Shown in pieces: positions 44,374-54,862 of a DNA stretch of 64,000 bases (positions are counted from its first letter, which is position 1; the number at the start of each line of letters is the position of its first letter). The stretch spans positions 186,001 through 250,000 of the forward strand of contig NZ_LJRO01000458.1 of assembly GCF_001401155.1 (NCBI RefSeq), read 5' to 3'. A program made the translations under genes and the position numbers. The notes beneath the pieces were generated by a model. It did not search any database. It was not told the origin of the DNA and was given only the letters and a program-made list of their open reading frames with translations. This stretch comes from Pseudomonas tremae (lineage in GTDB: Bacteria > Pseudomonadota > Gammaproteobacteria > Pseudomonadales > Pseudomonadaceae).

Positions 44374-46249
44374 GGCGCAACCTGTGGAAGGGGTTGACCA
44401 CCTGGCCTTTGCCGAACGGCATGCTGCCCGGTCCGCCAGCGCGCTCGATCATCGGTGTGAGCAGCAGTTTTTGTGGCCAGTTCGGTGCTTCGAACAGTTG
44501 ATGCCTGATCATGGCACGTGCCTCGTCGTCGAATTCGATGGTGGTGATGAGATTATCCAGAACATCGCGCAGTACAGTCCACAACGCAGTTACCGGCAGC
44601 TCGTAAACCTGGGCAAGTGTATCCATGATTGCCCGCACGTTGACCTGAATACCCAAGGTCTGCAGCCAGAACAACAGGTCTTCGGGGCGGTCATGATAAA
44701 GGGTATTGGCATGACCTTTCTTGATTCGATATTCCGGGTCGTGCATGCCATTGCGCTCCAGCCAGGGCATGAAGATACGCAATGAGTCGTGGTCACGCAG
44801 CAACAGCCCCTGTGCCTGACCTGCTTTCCAGACCATCACCGCATTCTGGCCATGCACCTCGCCGAGCATACCAAGACGGAACATGCGCAGGTTGATGTCG
44901 AAGAAGCTGTGGCTCAGCTCACGAAACAGGGTCAGCACCGACGCCTGATTGCGTGGCAGGTCGCGGTAATCCATCCATTCATCGAAGAAGTGCCGATTAC
45001 TGCCGGGCAATGGCGTGCCCAGCGCGGCCATTGGCAGCAGGCGGCAGTCCGGATCATCCAGCAAGGCCGGCGGGTAGCCGCGGACCATCGCCGACAGGTG
45101 CCGTGGCGCCTCGTCAAAAAGTGTGGCCTGCTGCGGCATGAACGCCCACCATTTACGTTCGTCGCACAGGTGCAGCGAGCGGCTCAGGGTTTCGTCCTTG
45201 TCTACCACCTCGCGCAGCAGTTTCTCGCTCAACTCGCCGTTGATCATCTTGACCGCAGGCAGGTACCGGGACGCTCCCAGGGAATAAATCGCCATCGGCA
45301 GCTTGAGGTAGTCGGCGCTGTCGAAGCACGGCGTCATCGAGCGCAGCGATGAGGTGGCATACACCGTTGCCGCGCTGAACGTCAGGCGCTGACACTCGCC
45401 TCTGGCAAATACTTCGCCCAATTGTGTCTCCAGAACATGCTCGAACTGCCAAGGATGGACCGGCAGCGCTACGTGACTGTGCGCGATACCACGTTGTTGC
45501 AGCTCCTGGTCGAGATCGGCTTGCAGGTTTTTCGGCAGCAGATAATGCGCCGGGAACGATGTGTTCACATCCCCTACTCCGCCCCCGCATTGCAGCAGGG
45601 CCTTGTCGACGGCAACCCAGTTCAGCGCGACCGGCTTGGCGAACTCTGCCTGATACTGTTGGTATTCCTGCTCGTTCAGGCCCTGTTTGGCCTTGGCCAG
45701 CGGGTGATAAGGTCGATCACGCAGCGACGCCCACTGTTCCATGGTGCGGAAAAACGTCGCACCGTCCTGGGCCATCAGGTTTTCGTGATCTACCTCATGA
45801 TTCAGTGACAACGCGGTCTGCCAGACGCTGATGCGCAGAACATCTAGAAACAGTGCGATACCTTTTTCGTTTTCCTGACGCTCGCTGTCCTGCAGCTGGG
45901 TAGCCTTGCCGGCAAACACCCACTTGAGGAAGTCCTCCGGAGACAACTGCGTCCAGCGCTCATCCTGGCGGCCCAGTACCGGAGTGCCGGGCACCTTTTC
46001 CCATTGTTGAGTGATGCCGGGGCGCAACGCGATACTGATGAAGCGTTGCTCCGACGCATCGCAGCACCATTCCCAGACCTGTTGAGCCGGGCTTTGCTCT
46101 GCCAGTTGCGGCGGAGCCTCTGGGTGACGCGATTGCCAGTGAGCGGTGTCCTGCAGGCTCAATGGCTCGCGGCCAAAGAAGTCTTCAGCCAGCAGGCAAT
46201 CGACCAGATCCTGCATGACCATGTCAGCGGCGAGTGAAGTGACATTCAT
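44363..46249 (-). CDS. acsA: Achromobactin synthetase AcsA, NIS (IucA/IucC) family (628 aa)
   Basis: NIS synthetase motifs: HVALPVHPWQFEHV, then LGEVHGQNAVMVWKAG and LLLRDHDS near the C-terminus. NIS synthetases adenylate citrate-type carboxylates and join them to amines or alcohols. In achromobactin assembly AcsA and AcsC link diaminobutyrate to citryl-ethanolamine units; the exact order cannot be read here. It lies 4 bp after acsB. Confidence 0.85.
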   Translation of the reverse strand: MNVTSLAADMVMQDLVDCLLAEDFFGREPLSLQDTAHWQSRHPEAPPQLAEQSPAQQVWEWCCDASEQRFISIALRPGITQQWEKVPGTPVLGRQDERWTQLSPEDFLKWVFAGKATQLQDSERQENEKGIALFLDVLRISVWQTALSLNHEVDHENLMAQDGATFFRTMEQWASLRDRPYHPLAKAKQGLNEQEYQQYQAEFAKPVALNWVAVDKALLQCGGGVGDVNTSFPAHYLLPKNLQADLDQELQQRGIAHSHVALPVHPWQFEHVLETQLGEVFARGECQRLTFSAATVYATSSLRSMTPCFDSADYLKLPMAIYSLGASRYLPAVKMINGELSEKLLREVVDKDETLSRSLHLCDERKWWAFMPQQATLFDEAPRHLSAMVRGYPPALLDDPDCRLLPMAALGTPLPGSNRHFFDEWMDYRDLPRNQASVLTLFRELSHSFFDINLRMFRLGMLGEVHGQNAVMVWKAGQAQGLLLRDHDSLRIFMPWLERNGMHDPEYRIKKGHANTLYHDRPEDLLFWLQTLGIQVNVRAIMDTLAQVYELPVTALWTVLRDVLDNLITTIEFDDEARAMIRHQLFEAPNWPQKLLLTPMIERAGGPGSMPFGKGQVVNPFHRLRRDT

Positions 46250-46253
46250 CGGG

Positions 46254-47030
46254 TTATTTTCCTTCTGCTGAAATTTGGGTCAGGCGGGCATGCAGCGCAC
46301 GAAAAGCGATGCCGCGCTCATCCCCGAGAACAAAAGCCTTGACCCCGCGGGCTAGCCAGCGGGCGGCATCGCCGGGTTGCCGGGGAATGGTGCAATAGGC
46401 AACGCCTGCTGCCTGGGCGGCCTGCCAGGTATCGGACAAGGCTTGTTGCACATCGGGCTGATCGATCTGCCAGGGCATGCCCAGTGACTGCGACAGATCG
46501 GCCGCACCTTCGAGAATCATGTCCAGCCCCGGCACAGCGGCGATCTCGGCAGCGCGGCGCACGCCTTCAGCGCTTTCGATCATCGCCACAACCATGATTT
46601 GCTGGTTGGCGGCTTCGACGTACTGCGCCAGGCTGTGTTTGCCGAACGAGCCGGGACGCCCGGCATTCAGGCTACGGCGGCCCAGCGGGTGGTACTTGCA
46701 GGCTGTGATGGCGTCCGCCAGTTGCTCCGGGCTCTCGATCATCGGCAAAACAATGCCCTGCGCGCCGCCATCGAGCAGGCGCAGCAGGGTTTTGGGATTA
46801 AGATCGGCGACCCGTACCAGCGGCGTAAGGCCGTAGCTTTCTGCCACACGGATCATGTTTTCCACGGTTTCCGGGTTGATCAGCACGTGCTCCATGTCGA
46901 TGATCACGAAGTCGAAACCGGCCTCGGCGATCAGTTCGATGGCTGCCGGCACTGGAATCGAACTGATCAGTCCGTACACGGGTTGGCCGTTGCCGAGTTT
47001 GCTCTTGAGCGTATTGGTCCTCAGCATCAT
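46254..47030 (-). CDS. acsB: Achromobactin biosynthesis protein AcsB, HpcH/HpaI aldolase/citrate lyase-like (258 aa)
   Basis: Signatures FVIIDMEHVLINPETVENMIR, GAQGIVLPMIESPEQL and MIESAEGVRRAAEI are those of the HpcH/HpaI family, including the metal-binding glutamates. It is in the achromobactin gene order between the NIS synthetase genes. A lyase or aldolase step in making or recycling a citrate-type precursor is the usual suggestion. Start overlaps acsC stop (ATGA). Confidence 0.8.
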   Translation of the reverse strand: MMLRTNTLKSKLGNGQPVYGLISSIPVPAAIELIAEAGFDFVIIDMEHVLINPETVENMIRVAESYGLTPLVRVADLNPKTLLRLLDGGAQGIVLPMIESPEQLADAITACKYHPLGRRSLNAGRPGSFGKHSLAQYVEAANQQIMVVAMIESAEGVRRAAEIAAVPGLDMILEGAADLSQSLGMPWQIDQPDVQQALSDTWQAAQAAGVAYCTIPRQPGDAARWLARGVKAFVLGDERGIAFRALHARLTQISAEGK

Positions 47031-48886
47031 TGTGGCCTGTGCGCATGCAGCGGGTTGGGCACCGAGCGGAAACGCCGCTCGCCATCGCCCAGCAGGCGGC
47101 GCTTGGTCAGCTCTTCCACTTCATAGGTGGGCGCAAACACGTCGAACAGCGCAAAACGCTCACGGTGTTGCGGGTGCGCCTGCTGGTACTCGATGATCGC
47201 ATCAGCGGTCATCTGCCAGAACACGGACTCGTCCAGCTGATATTGCTGGCGCAGGAAAATCGCCATTTCTGCCAGGCAGATGAAGAAGAAACAGTCGCAG
47301 GAAAAATCACGCACTGCATTCACGTCATCGGTGATGATGAACGAGTTGCGATTGAGCTTCGCGTGGCTTTCAGGCAACGGAACCAGTTCGGGACACAGTT
47401 CAGGGCGCCCCAGATGAGCCGGCGAATAACGTACGCCGTCATGGAAGTCCTTGAGGGCGATACGCTGCGGCCAGCCCTGCTTGACGATCAGCACGATGTT
47501 CTGGCCGTGGGACTCCATGCCGATGCCTTCGGCATAAAGCATGTGAATGATCGGTGGCACGGTAACTTGCAACAGTTGACGGGTCCATTCCTTGAGGCCG
47601 TACTGGCTGATCCAGGCATCAATGAAAGGTGCCTGCTCGCCGACGCCATAGCGGTTTTCCACATGGCTCAGGCCATTGAACGGTACCGCCTGTTCATCGT
47701 CCTTGAGGTACTGGTGCAGGCTTTCGCGCCATATCGCGCCCAGCGTGCCGTAAGTCTGCGCCGAACGTGACTCCGGCAGGTGGCGATAGTCGTAACTGAC
47801 ACCCGCTACTTCGCCAAGAATCACGAAGTCCAGCGCTTTTGCAGTGTTGTCAGTGGCGATCAAGTGGTGCAGCCAGTCAGTGATGATCGGCCCGTTCAGC
47901 ACTGTGTGCCGCGCCAGGATCCGTGTGCTGGAGGTGTTGGTCATGCTCATCGCCAGCTTGACGTAGGGCCGCTTTGGCTGGCTGGCGTTGGCCAGCGTGC
48001 GGATCGATTGCTGCGCTTTGTAGAGGTCGGCCGAAGTGCCCAGATAAATCAGCTCGTCGCTGGCCAGTTCCGGGAAGAAGGTCGACACCGTCGTGTTGTC
48101 CCACTGCCACGGGTGGACCGGCATCAACTGATAGTCATCGATCGATTTGCCCCGCGCAGACAGTTCATTGGCAAACTCCTGCCATTGCTTCGCCCCCAGC
48201 TCGTCGCGAATAAACGCCTGCAAATCCATACGTCGCGAATGCCCAACCGAAGCGCTCGACCTGGCAACTGCCAGCCATACCACGGCGAAAGGTGTAGCAA
48301 ATTCAGGCCCGTAATTGCGGTTGTCGGCCAGGGAAAATCCGATTCGCGACTTGTAGCACGGGTGGTAGCTATGGGCGTCCATGAAATGCTGTTCCAGCGC
48401 ATCCACGTCCAGCTCATGGGCGGGTCTGTCGGGGTGATAACCCTGATTGCGCGCTTGCAAGTCCTTGAGCTGGGTCTGTTCTATTTCCTGAATGAAGCGC
48501 GCCAGATGCGGGCTGCCCTTGAACGGCGCGAGCAACTCGCTTAGGGCCAGGTGCAGGTCCGGTGTCGAGCGCTGGCCTGCACTGTCGAAGCGCTCAAGAC
48601 TGGCGTGATCCAGACGGATCAGTTCGAAACTGGTGCTGAGCAGGCCTTTGCAGCGGTATTCCACGCCATCATCAAGCGGGACGACGAAGCGATGTTGATG
48701 CTCGCCCAGCGGCTCGCAACGGTAAGGCAGCGCTGCTTCGTACAGCAGGGTTTGCAGCAGTTGCCCGATAACCCGGCGCTGTACTTTTTCGTAACGCGCG
48801 GTGTCGATATCGGCCAGCCAGGCGCCGGTGGCCTTCGTAGTCGGTGCGGTGTGACGTTGCAGCGGTAATGGGGTCGCCATGTTCAT
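47027..48886 (-). CDS. acsC: Achromobactin synthetase AcsC, NIS family (619 aa)
   Basis: Motifs: LMPVHPWQWDN, MSMTNTSSTRILARHTV, and GMESHGQNIVLIVKQG with ALKDFHDG. These match type A' or type C NIS synthetases. It is the second of three NIS enzymes in this locus. It follows yhcA after 15 bp. ATG 48886 or the in-frame ATG 48880 may be used. Confidence 0.85.
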   Translation of the reverse strand: MNMATPLPLQRHTAPTTKATGAWLADIDTARYEKVQRRVIGQLLQTLLYEAALPYRCEPLGEHQHRFVVPLDDGVEYRCKGLLSTSFELIRLDHASLERFDSAGQRSTPDLHLALSELLAPFKGSPHLARFIQEIEQTQLKDLQARNQGYHPDRPAHELDVDALEQHFMDAHSYHPCYKSRIGFSLADNRNYGPEFATPFAVVWLAVARSSASVGHSRRMDLQAFIRDELGAKQWQEFANELSARGKSIDDYQLMPVHPWQWDNTTVSTFFPELASDELIYLGTSADLYKAQQSIRTLANASQPKRPYVKLAMSMTNTSSTRILARHTVLNGPIITDWLHHLIATDNTAKALDFVILGEVAGVSYDYRHLPESRSAQTYGTLGAIWRESLHQYLKDDEQAVPFNGLSHVENRYGVGEQAPFIDAWISQYGLKEWTRQLLQVTVPPIIHMLYAEGIGMESHGQNIVLIVKQGWPQRIALKDFHDGVRYSPAHLGRPELCPELVPLPESHAKLNRNSFIITDDVNAVRDFSCDCFFFICLAEMAIFLRQQYQLDESVFWQMTADAIIEYQQAHPQHRERFALFDVFAPTYEVEELTKRRLLGDGERRFRSVPNPLHAHRPQ

Positions 48887-48901
48887 ACCTCGAACGGAAA
48901 A

Positions 48902-50308
48902 TTATCGGGGTTCAAGCGCGTCGGGCCTGGCCTCGATGCGCTCGTCGTTAAGGGGGAAACGCCAGGCACAGGGCAGTGCCAGCAGGATCAGTACGCCGGT
49001 GACAATGAACACTTCACTGATGGCCGACGGCGTGGCGCTCGGCCCTGCCGAATTGAGGCGAAATTCCAGCCAGAGAGAGGCAATGACAATTGCCAGCGAT
49101 GCAACAAGGCGGCGAGAGATGTTGTTCATCGCGGCGCCCTGAGTGACCATCGGTTCTGGCAATGCATTCAGCCCCGCAGTCGTCACCGGCATGTAGGAAA
49201 GCCCGAGGCCTGCGCCACGCACCATCATCAGCATGAACACTATGCCAATCGATGCATCGGCATTGAGCATGCCCAGCGCCAGAGTCGCCAAACCGGTGAG
49301 CAGCAGACCGATCGCGACCACCGCGCGCGGGCCGTGCCGGTCCAGCGCCTTGCCGCCCCACTGCCCGAACAGGCTGGCGAACGCAGCGGTGCACAGCAGA
49401 GCCAGGCCGGTCCAGATCGGGTTGTAACCGAGTACGCTCTGGACCAGCAGTGGCAGCAGCACCAGACACTCGAACATGCCCACCGATTGCACCACAGCAA
49501 CGATCACGCTCAACCGGTAGCCGCGCAGGTTGAACAGACGCAGATTGAGCAGCGGCGCTTCACGACGCAGTTCCAAGCGGACAAAAGCAATCAGGCAGCC
49601 CACGGCGACCAGCGCCATGCCCTGATTGAGTGGGTCAAGCAGCGCTTCGGCGTGGTGCATGCGGCTGATGGCGATCATCAACAGGCCAATACCCGACGCA
49701 ATCAGCAGGTAACCGATCAAATCAAACGGCTTGCGTTCGGCTGGCTCCGAGTCAGGCAGCACGCCGACGCCCATCAGCAATGCAAGCAGGCCGATGGGCA
49801 CATTCATCAGGAACAGCGAGCGCCAGCTAAACCATTCCAGCAACAGGCTGCCGCACAGCGGACCGAGCGCAGGCGCAAGCATCACCGCTGCGCTCCACAG
49901 CCCGGTCACTCTGCCCCGTTCGTGCTTTTCGTAGACCGAGAAAATGATCGCCAGCGACAAGGGAATCAGCAGCCCGCTGGCTACACCCTGCACCACCCGA
50001 GCAGTGATCACCAACGCGATGGAGCTCGCCAGCGCACCCAGCAAAGAGCCACCAACGAACAGCGCCACACCCCAGAGGTAAAGGCGTTTGCGCCCGATGC
50101 GCTGACTGAGAAAGCTGGTCAGCGGCATGGTCATGCCCATACTGGTCATGAACCCGGCGACGATCCAGGTGGCCAGCAACGGGCCGATCTGAAACGCCTC
50201 CATAAAGGTTGGCAGCGCCGGGTTGAGCGAGCTGTTGCTAAGGCTGACCGTCAGGGTACCGAACAGTACGTTGATCACCACCCAGCTGCGGGGGACGTTC
50301 AGACTCAT
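48902..50308 (-). CDS. yhcA: MFS transporter YhcA, probable achromobactin exporter (468 aa)
   Basis: DHA2-type (14-helix) MFS protein with MTMPLTSFLSQRIGRKRLYL (loop 2-3 motif) and ARVVQGVASGLLIPLSLAII. In Dickeya and P. syringae clusters a gene of this name lies in this place. The start overlaps the acsE stop by ATGA. Export of the finished siderophore is the likely job. Confidence 0.8.
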   Translation of the reverse strand: MSLNVPRSWVVINVLFGTLTVSLSNSSLNPALPTFMEAFQIGPLLATWIVAGFMTSMGMTMPLTSFLSQRIGRKRLYLWGVALFVGGSLLGALASSIALVITARVVQGVASGLLIPLSLAIIFSVYEKHERGRVTGLWSAAVMLAPALGPLCGSLLLEWFSWRSLFLMNVPIGLLALLMGVGVLPDSEPAERKPFDLIGYLLIASGIGLLMIAISRMHHAEALLDPLNQGMALVAVGCLIAFVRLELRREAPLLNLRLFNLRGYRLSVIVAVVQSVGMFECLVLLPLLVQSVLGYNPIWTGLALLCTAAFASLFGQWGGKALDRHGPRAVVAIGLLLTGLATLALGMLNADASIGIVFMLMMVRGAGLGLSYMPVTTAGLNALPEPMVTQGAAMNNISRRLVASLAIVIASLWLEFRLNSAGPSATPSAISEVFIVTGVLILLALPCAWRFPLNDERIEARPDALEPR

Positions 50309-51513
50309 TTGCTGACCCGTTGGCCGTTACGCACGAAGTGCTGTAGCGGTCGTGGATGGCAGAGAAAGTCGGCGTGCGAGATGTTGTAGCCATAGGCACC
50401 CGCCATCGGCAGGACCAGCAGGTCGCCGATATTCACGTTCTTGAGGGGCTGGCGTCTGCTGAGCACATCCTTTGGCGTACACAACTGGCCGACGACGGTG
50501 TACGCCTGTTCGGACGGCGCCGCTGTCGGTGGTACGCTCGGTAAATGAATGACTGGATGATCGTGGCCTTGCGCGACCGGCAGACGAAACTGGTGAGTAC
50601 CGCCCCGGCATACCAGAAAATGCTCGCCGTGGCTGGTTTTGCTGTCCAGCACCTCAATAACGTAGTAGCCGCAGTAGGCGCTGATGAAGCGTCCCGGCTC
50701 GAAACGCAGGATCGGCGCGTCGCTGTGCTCGGCCAGACGTTTTTCCAGGTAGCGACACAGGCGCTGCCAGTCGAACTGCTGACTGTTCAGGTAATCGACG
50801 CCAATGCCGCCACCGACGTTGAAATGGGTCAACTGATCAGGGTAGCGGGCCAGAGCTTTCCAGGCCTGCCAGCGCTGCAGGTAGAAGTCCAGCAACTGCT
50901 CGTGGCGTTCGACCGACATCTGATGTGACATTGCGTGTACATGAAAGCCTTTGAGCGTCAGGTGCGAGGCACTGTCCACAAGGCTTACGGCCTGGGCCAG
51001 GTCCGCCTCGTCGATACCGAACGGGGTTGCTGTACCGGCCATCGCCAGCTTGCTCGATTGCTCTGCCGGCAGGTGTGGATTGATACGGATGAACACCGGC
51101 TGCACGCGACCTGTCTCTTCAGCCAGATGTTGCAGACGCTGGATTTCGTTGAGGCTTTCAAGGTGAACGGCTTCAACCTTGTTGAGCAGCGCCGAACGCA
51201 GGTCCGAATCGAGTTTGCCAGGGCCGGAAAACACGTAGGGCTTGCGCGTCGGGCAAGCCATGACCCGCTCGATCTCGCCTCCTGAGGAAATCTCGAAACC
51301 GCTGACCAGCGGCGCCAGGGTTTCCAGCATCAACGCTTCGCTGTTGGCTTTGATCGCGTAATACAACTCCACGCCAGCGGGTAACGCCGCCATGACCTCG
51401 CGGACATGCTGCTGCAGCGCGTCCAGATCGTAAATGAACGTGGCCAATGGGTCGCTTTCGAGCCCTCGGACTTCGTGAATGGCGGCCAGCACGGTTTCCG
51501 GCAATTTATGCAT
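50305..51513 (-). CDS. acsE: PLP-dependent decarboxylase AcsE (402 aa)
   Basis: ATG 51513 has a strong AAGGAGG 6 nt upstream and overlaps the acsD stop by 8 bp. The fold is the alanine racemase/DAP-decarboxylase type, with ELYYAIKANSEA holding the PLP lysine (K55) and a C-terminal lobe that begins about 260. It decarboxylates O-citryl-serine to O-citryl-ethanolamine in achromobactin synthesis (known for the family). Confidence 0.85.
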   Translation of the reverse strand: MHKLPETVLAAIHEVRGLESDPLATFIYDLDALQQHVREVMAALPAGVELYYAIKANSEALMLETLAPLVSGFEISSGGEIERVMACPTRKPYVFSGPGKLDSDLRSALLNKVEAVHLESLNEIQRLQHLAEETGRVQPVFIRINPHLPAEQSSKLAMAGTATPFGIDEADLAQAVSLVDSASHLTLKGFHVHAMSHQMSVERHEQLLDFYLQRWQAWKALARYPDQLTHFNVGGGIGVDYLNSQQFDWQRLCRYLEKRLAEHSDAPILRFEPGRFISAYCGYYVIEVLDSKTSHGEHFLVCRGGTHQFRLPVAQGHDHPVIHLPSVPPTAAPSEQAYTVVGQLCTPKDVLSRRQPLKNVNIGDLLVLPMAGAYGYNISHADFLCHPRPLQHFVRNGQRVSK

Positions 51514-53296
51514 AGCTAGCCTCCTTGTCCTTGCCCCACGGTGACGCAAGGCGCACGTAATTGGCCTCGCGATCAGCCTTGGCGGCCAGACGGACCTTGA
51601 GGTTGGTCTTGCAGGCAATCGACTGCCCCGCGATCAGTGCGTCCAGCTCTGGCGCAGGCAGCACCAACTCGTCACGGATGCTTTGTAACTGCTGTTCGAC
51701 TTTGTGCCACATCAGCGGCGCCAGATGTGGTCGCTCCCAGCTCAGGGCCAGTACGGCTTCCGACAGGTTGTTGATCAGCAGGCAATACGTGATGCGGTTC
51801 CAGCCTTGTTCGCGGGTATAGAGCAACGACTGGCGAATGCGTGGGTGCAGGCCGACCTGAATCGCCTTGATGCCCAGTTCGTCGGTCAGCTTGACGCCTT
51901 CGAAGTCACGCAACAGCAACTGCTGCGGCTGGCCGTTATCGTGAATCAGTACTGCGTTCTGCAGATGCGGCTCCATTACCACGCCATGATTGAAGAACAA
52001 CGCCATGACCGGGCGCAGCAACAGCGCCTGATAGGCGTCGAACCAGTTCAGCAGATGCTCGTCCTCAAGTTCGCCGCCGTTGAACGTCTGGAGAAAGTCA
52101 TGCACCAGCGGGCGTGAGCGCAAATCGCGCGCAAACAGCGTGCCTGCCATGACGCTGCAATCAGCTCCGGAGCGACGGCAGAAATTCTCCCGCAGGATCG
52201 CGCCGGTCTGCTCTCGAAACCAGTGGCCGTCAGTCTCGCTAACCCCTTTTGGCGCCCAGCTCATCGAACCGGGTTCGGCGACGGTAGACAGTCCGCCCAG
52301 CGTATCCGGGCAGGTCTGCTGCAGGCGCTGAAACAAATCGTCGATGATCAGCGTGCTTTCCAGCTCGTACCAAGCGTTCTTCCTGACACAGTTGGTAATG
52401 CGCACATTCAGCGACCCCTTGATGAAGTAGTCGTGGCCCTCGATGTACCAGGTGCGCATGGATGCGGTCGGGCTGGCCAGCAAGCCGCTGGCGCCGAGAT
52501 CCGAGATATCTCCCAGTTCGAGCAAACGCTGCACGCGACGGTCCTGCATGAACAGCTGCGCCTGCACCGGATGCATGCAGATCAACGCATGGCCGGGCCG
52601 GGCCCGTGACTGATCGGCAAAGCCTGCCATGACCTGCGCTTCACTCAGGCCATTGGCGGTGATCCGCAGCCCCTCCAGCGGGACTTCAAACAGGTGCAGC
52701 GCGGTCTGCGCCTGGAATTCCGGCGCGTAGGTTTCCTGTGCCAGGTGTGCAGGCCAGAGCCTGGCCTTGGGCGCCGGATGGTTAGGGTGGCCGAACCACA
52801 AGCCCTGCTCGCTGGCCAGATAGCCGCTCAATGGCGCCGGGTGCTGCCCCGTCATGTTGTGCGCCACGATGGCAGCGGTCAGGTGCTGGCTTTGCAGGAC
52901 CTGGTCCAGCAGCTCATCATTGCTGGCCCGGGTCATGTGCTCGCACGCGCTGAGCAATTGCTGGACGAATTCGGCAAAAGCCAGGCAGCGCCAAGTGCTG
53001 TTGCCGTTCCGGGCGTAGACGTCGGAAAGGTAGCGATGACTGCCCAGACGGTCGCGGCGGTCAACCAGCACGAAGAACTGCTGTTGGTTGGGCAGGCTGA
53101 TGGTGAGCGGAATGCCTTTCCATTGGCCGCCGTCGACGAAACTGCCTGGGGCAATACCCTGCATGCCCTCGGGCCACGTGTAATGAAGGCAGTTCTCGGG
53201 CAGTGCAAACTCCTTGATCAGGCAGTTGAGTAATGCACGAGTGGTTGCCAGCTCGCTCACCATGTTTGATAAAACGGTGCGATCGGTATTAGTCAT
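51506..53296 (-). CDS. acsD: Citrate-serine synthetase AcsD, NIS family (596 aa)
   Basis: ATG 53296 with GGAG 5 nt upstream. Motifs: LICMHPVQAQLFMQD, SLNVRITNCVRKNAWYELES and VVMEPHLQNAVLIHDNG with LLLRDFEGVKL. AcsD is the best-studied type A NIS enzyme: it esterifies L-serine with citrate, the first committed step. The upstream frame extends to 53389, but no ribosome site supports that. Confidence 0.85.
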   Translation of the reverse strand: MTNTDRTVLSNMVSELATTRALLNCLIKEFALPENCLHYTWPEGMQGIAPGSFVDGGQWKGIPLTISLPNQQQFFVLVDRRDRLGSHRYLSDVYARNGNSTWRCLAFAEFVQQLLSACEHMTRASNDELLDQVLQSQHLTAAIVAHNMTGQHPAPLSGYLASEQGLWFGHPNHPAPKARLWPAHLAQETYAPEFQAQTALHLFEVPLEGLRITANGLSEAQVMAGFADQSRARPGHALICMHPVQAQLFMQDRRVQRLLELGDISDLGASGLLASPTASMRTWYIEGHDYFIKGSLNVRITNCVRKNAWYELESTLIIDDLFQRLQQTCPDTLGGLSTVAEPGSMSWAPKGVSETDGHWFREQTGAILRENFCRRSGADCSVMAGTLFARDLRSRPLVHDFLQTFNGGELEDEHLLNWFDAYQALLLRPVMALFFNHGVVMEPHLQNAVLIHDNGQPQQLLLRDFEGVKLTDELGIKAIQVGLHPRIRQSLLYTREQGWNRITYCLLINNLSEAVLALSWERPHLAPLMWHKVEQQLQSIRDELVLPAPELDALIAGQSIACKTNLKVRLAAKADREANYVRLASPWGKDKEASYA

Positions 53297-53485
53297 GTCT
53301 GCTCCACAGTTGCTTTGCGCTGACTGTTTAAGTGACCTTGTAACTGGGTTGACGCCGCAACAAGTGACGGGGTGTCGATAACCGGACACTCGGACAACTT
53401 GTCGATAGAGACTGGCAGGTCGGCATGGCGACCATTGCGAGTCAATGAAGTAAGCACGATGAGTTTCCGCGGCCGAAAGTTGTCT

Positions 53486-54862
53486 TTATTTACGCAACTG
53501 AGACAGTGCAGCCTTCAGGGCTTCTTCAAAGCGCTGGATCACCAGTTGGCATTGCTCTTCGGTAATAATCAGCGGCGGCAATAACCGGATTACATTGCCA
53601 TTCCGACCTCCGCGTTCAAGCAGCAACCCCTGTTTGAAACAGTGCTGCTGGATGACCACCGCCAATTCCGGGTCCATCGGGAAACTGCCGAGACGATCGG
53701 CCGGTTTCCGCTCGTCGACAATTTCGATGCCCAACATCAGCCCGCGTCCCCGCACCTGCCCCATGGCCGGGTAGCGTTGCTGCAAAATACCCAGTTGCTC
53801 CTTGAGCCATTGACCGCGCTTTGCGGCCTGAGCCGGCAGGTTTTGCCGTTGCAGCACCTCAAGTGTGGCAAGGCCGGTGGCCATCGCCATCTGATTGCCA
53901 CGGAAGGTGCCTGCATGATTGCCCGGTGCCCAGGCATCGAACTCGCGTTTGAAACCGAGAACTGCCAGCGGCAAACCACCACCGACCGCCTTGGACATGA
54001 CGATGACGTCGGGTTCGATTCCCGCGTGCTCGAAGGCAAACATCTTGCCGGTGCGACCAAAGCCTGCCTGTACTTCATCGAGAATCAGCAGAATGCCGTG
54101 CTTGCGGGTCACCTCGCGAATCTGTTGCAGCCACGCGGCTGGGGCTGGATTGACACCGCCCTCGCCCTGCACGGCCTCAAGAATCACGGCTGCAGGCAGC
54201 GACACGCCGCTCTCGACGTCTTCGATGAATTGCGTGAAGTAATAACTCAGTGCCTCCGCACCTGCCTCCCCGCCAATGCCCAGCGGGCAACGGTATTCAT
54301 GCGGGTACGGCAGGAACTGCACGCCAGGCATCAGGTTGGCGACCGCATTTTTCGGCGCTGTGTTACCCGTCAGCGCCAAGGCACCGTGGGTCATGCCGTG
54401 GTATGCGCCGGAAAAGCTGATGATGTTGTGCCGCCCGGTGGCGGTTTTGGCCAGTTTGATGGCCGCTTCGACAGCATCGGCACCGGACGGTCCACAGAAT
54501 TGCAGGCAGTAATCGCGACCTTGCCCCGGCAACAGGCCCAGCAGGGTTTCACTGAAGGCGTCCTTGACTGCTGTGGTCAGGTCCAGTGTGTGCATCGGCA
54601 TGCCCGAGGTCAGGAAGCTGTCGAGACTGGCCATTATCGCTTCATGGTTGTGACCCAGCGCCAGTGTTCCCGCGCCAGCCAGGCAGTCGAGATAGGTGGT
54701 ACCTTCTACATCCGTGACCCATACGCCATGTGCCTTGGCGATCGCCAGCGGCAACTTTCGCGGGTAACTTCTTACATTGGATTCAAACTTGCTTTGCCTG
54801 TCCAGATAATTGGCATTGGTTTTCTGCGACGAAGTAGAGTGCAATAAGCCATCATTCAACAT
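53486..54862 (-). CDS. acsF: Diaminobutyrate-2-oxoglutarate aminotransferase AcsF (458 aa)
   Basis: Class III PLP aminotransferase with ILDEVQAGFGRTGKMFAFEH and the PLP lysine in VIVMSKAVGGGLPLAV. It makes L-2,4-diaminobutyrate from aspartate semialdehyde, the bridging residue of achromobactin. ATG 54862 with GAGGG 7 nt upstream. It is the first gene of the operon and has a Fur-box-like site upstream. Confidence 0.9.
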   Translation of the reverse strand: MLNDGLLHSTSSQKTNANYLDRQSKFESNVRSYPRKLPLAIAKAHGVWVTDVEGTTYLDCLAGAGTLALGHNHEAIMASLDSFLTSGMPMHTLDLTTAVKDAFSETLLGLLPGQGRDYCLQFCGPSGADAVEAAIKLAKTATGRHNIISFSGAYHGMTHGALALTGNTAPKNAVANLMPGVQFLPYPHEYRCPLGIGGEAGAEALSYYFTQFIEDVESGVSLPAAVILEAVQGEGGVNPAPAAWLQQIREVTRKHGILLILDEVQAGFGRTGKMFAFEHAGIEPDVIVMSKAVGGGLPLAVLGFKREFDAWAPGNHAGTFRGNQMAMATGLATLEVLQRQNLPAQAAKRGQWLKEQLGILQQRYPAMGQVRGRGLMLGIEIVDERKPADRLGSFPMDPELAVVIQQHCFKQGLLLERGGRNGNVIRLLPPLIITEEQCQLVIQRFEEALKAALSQLRK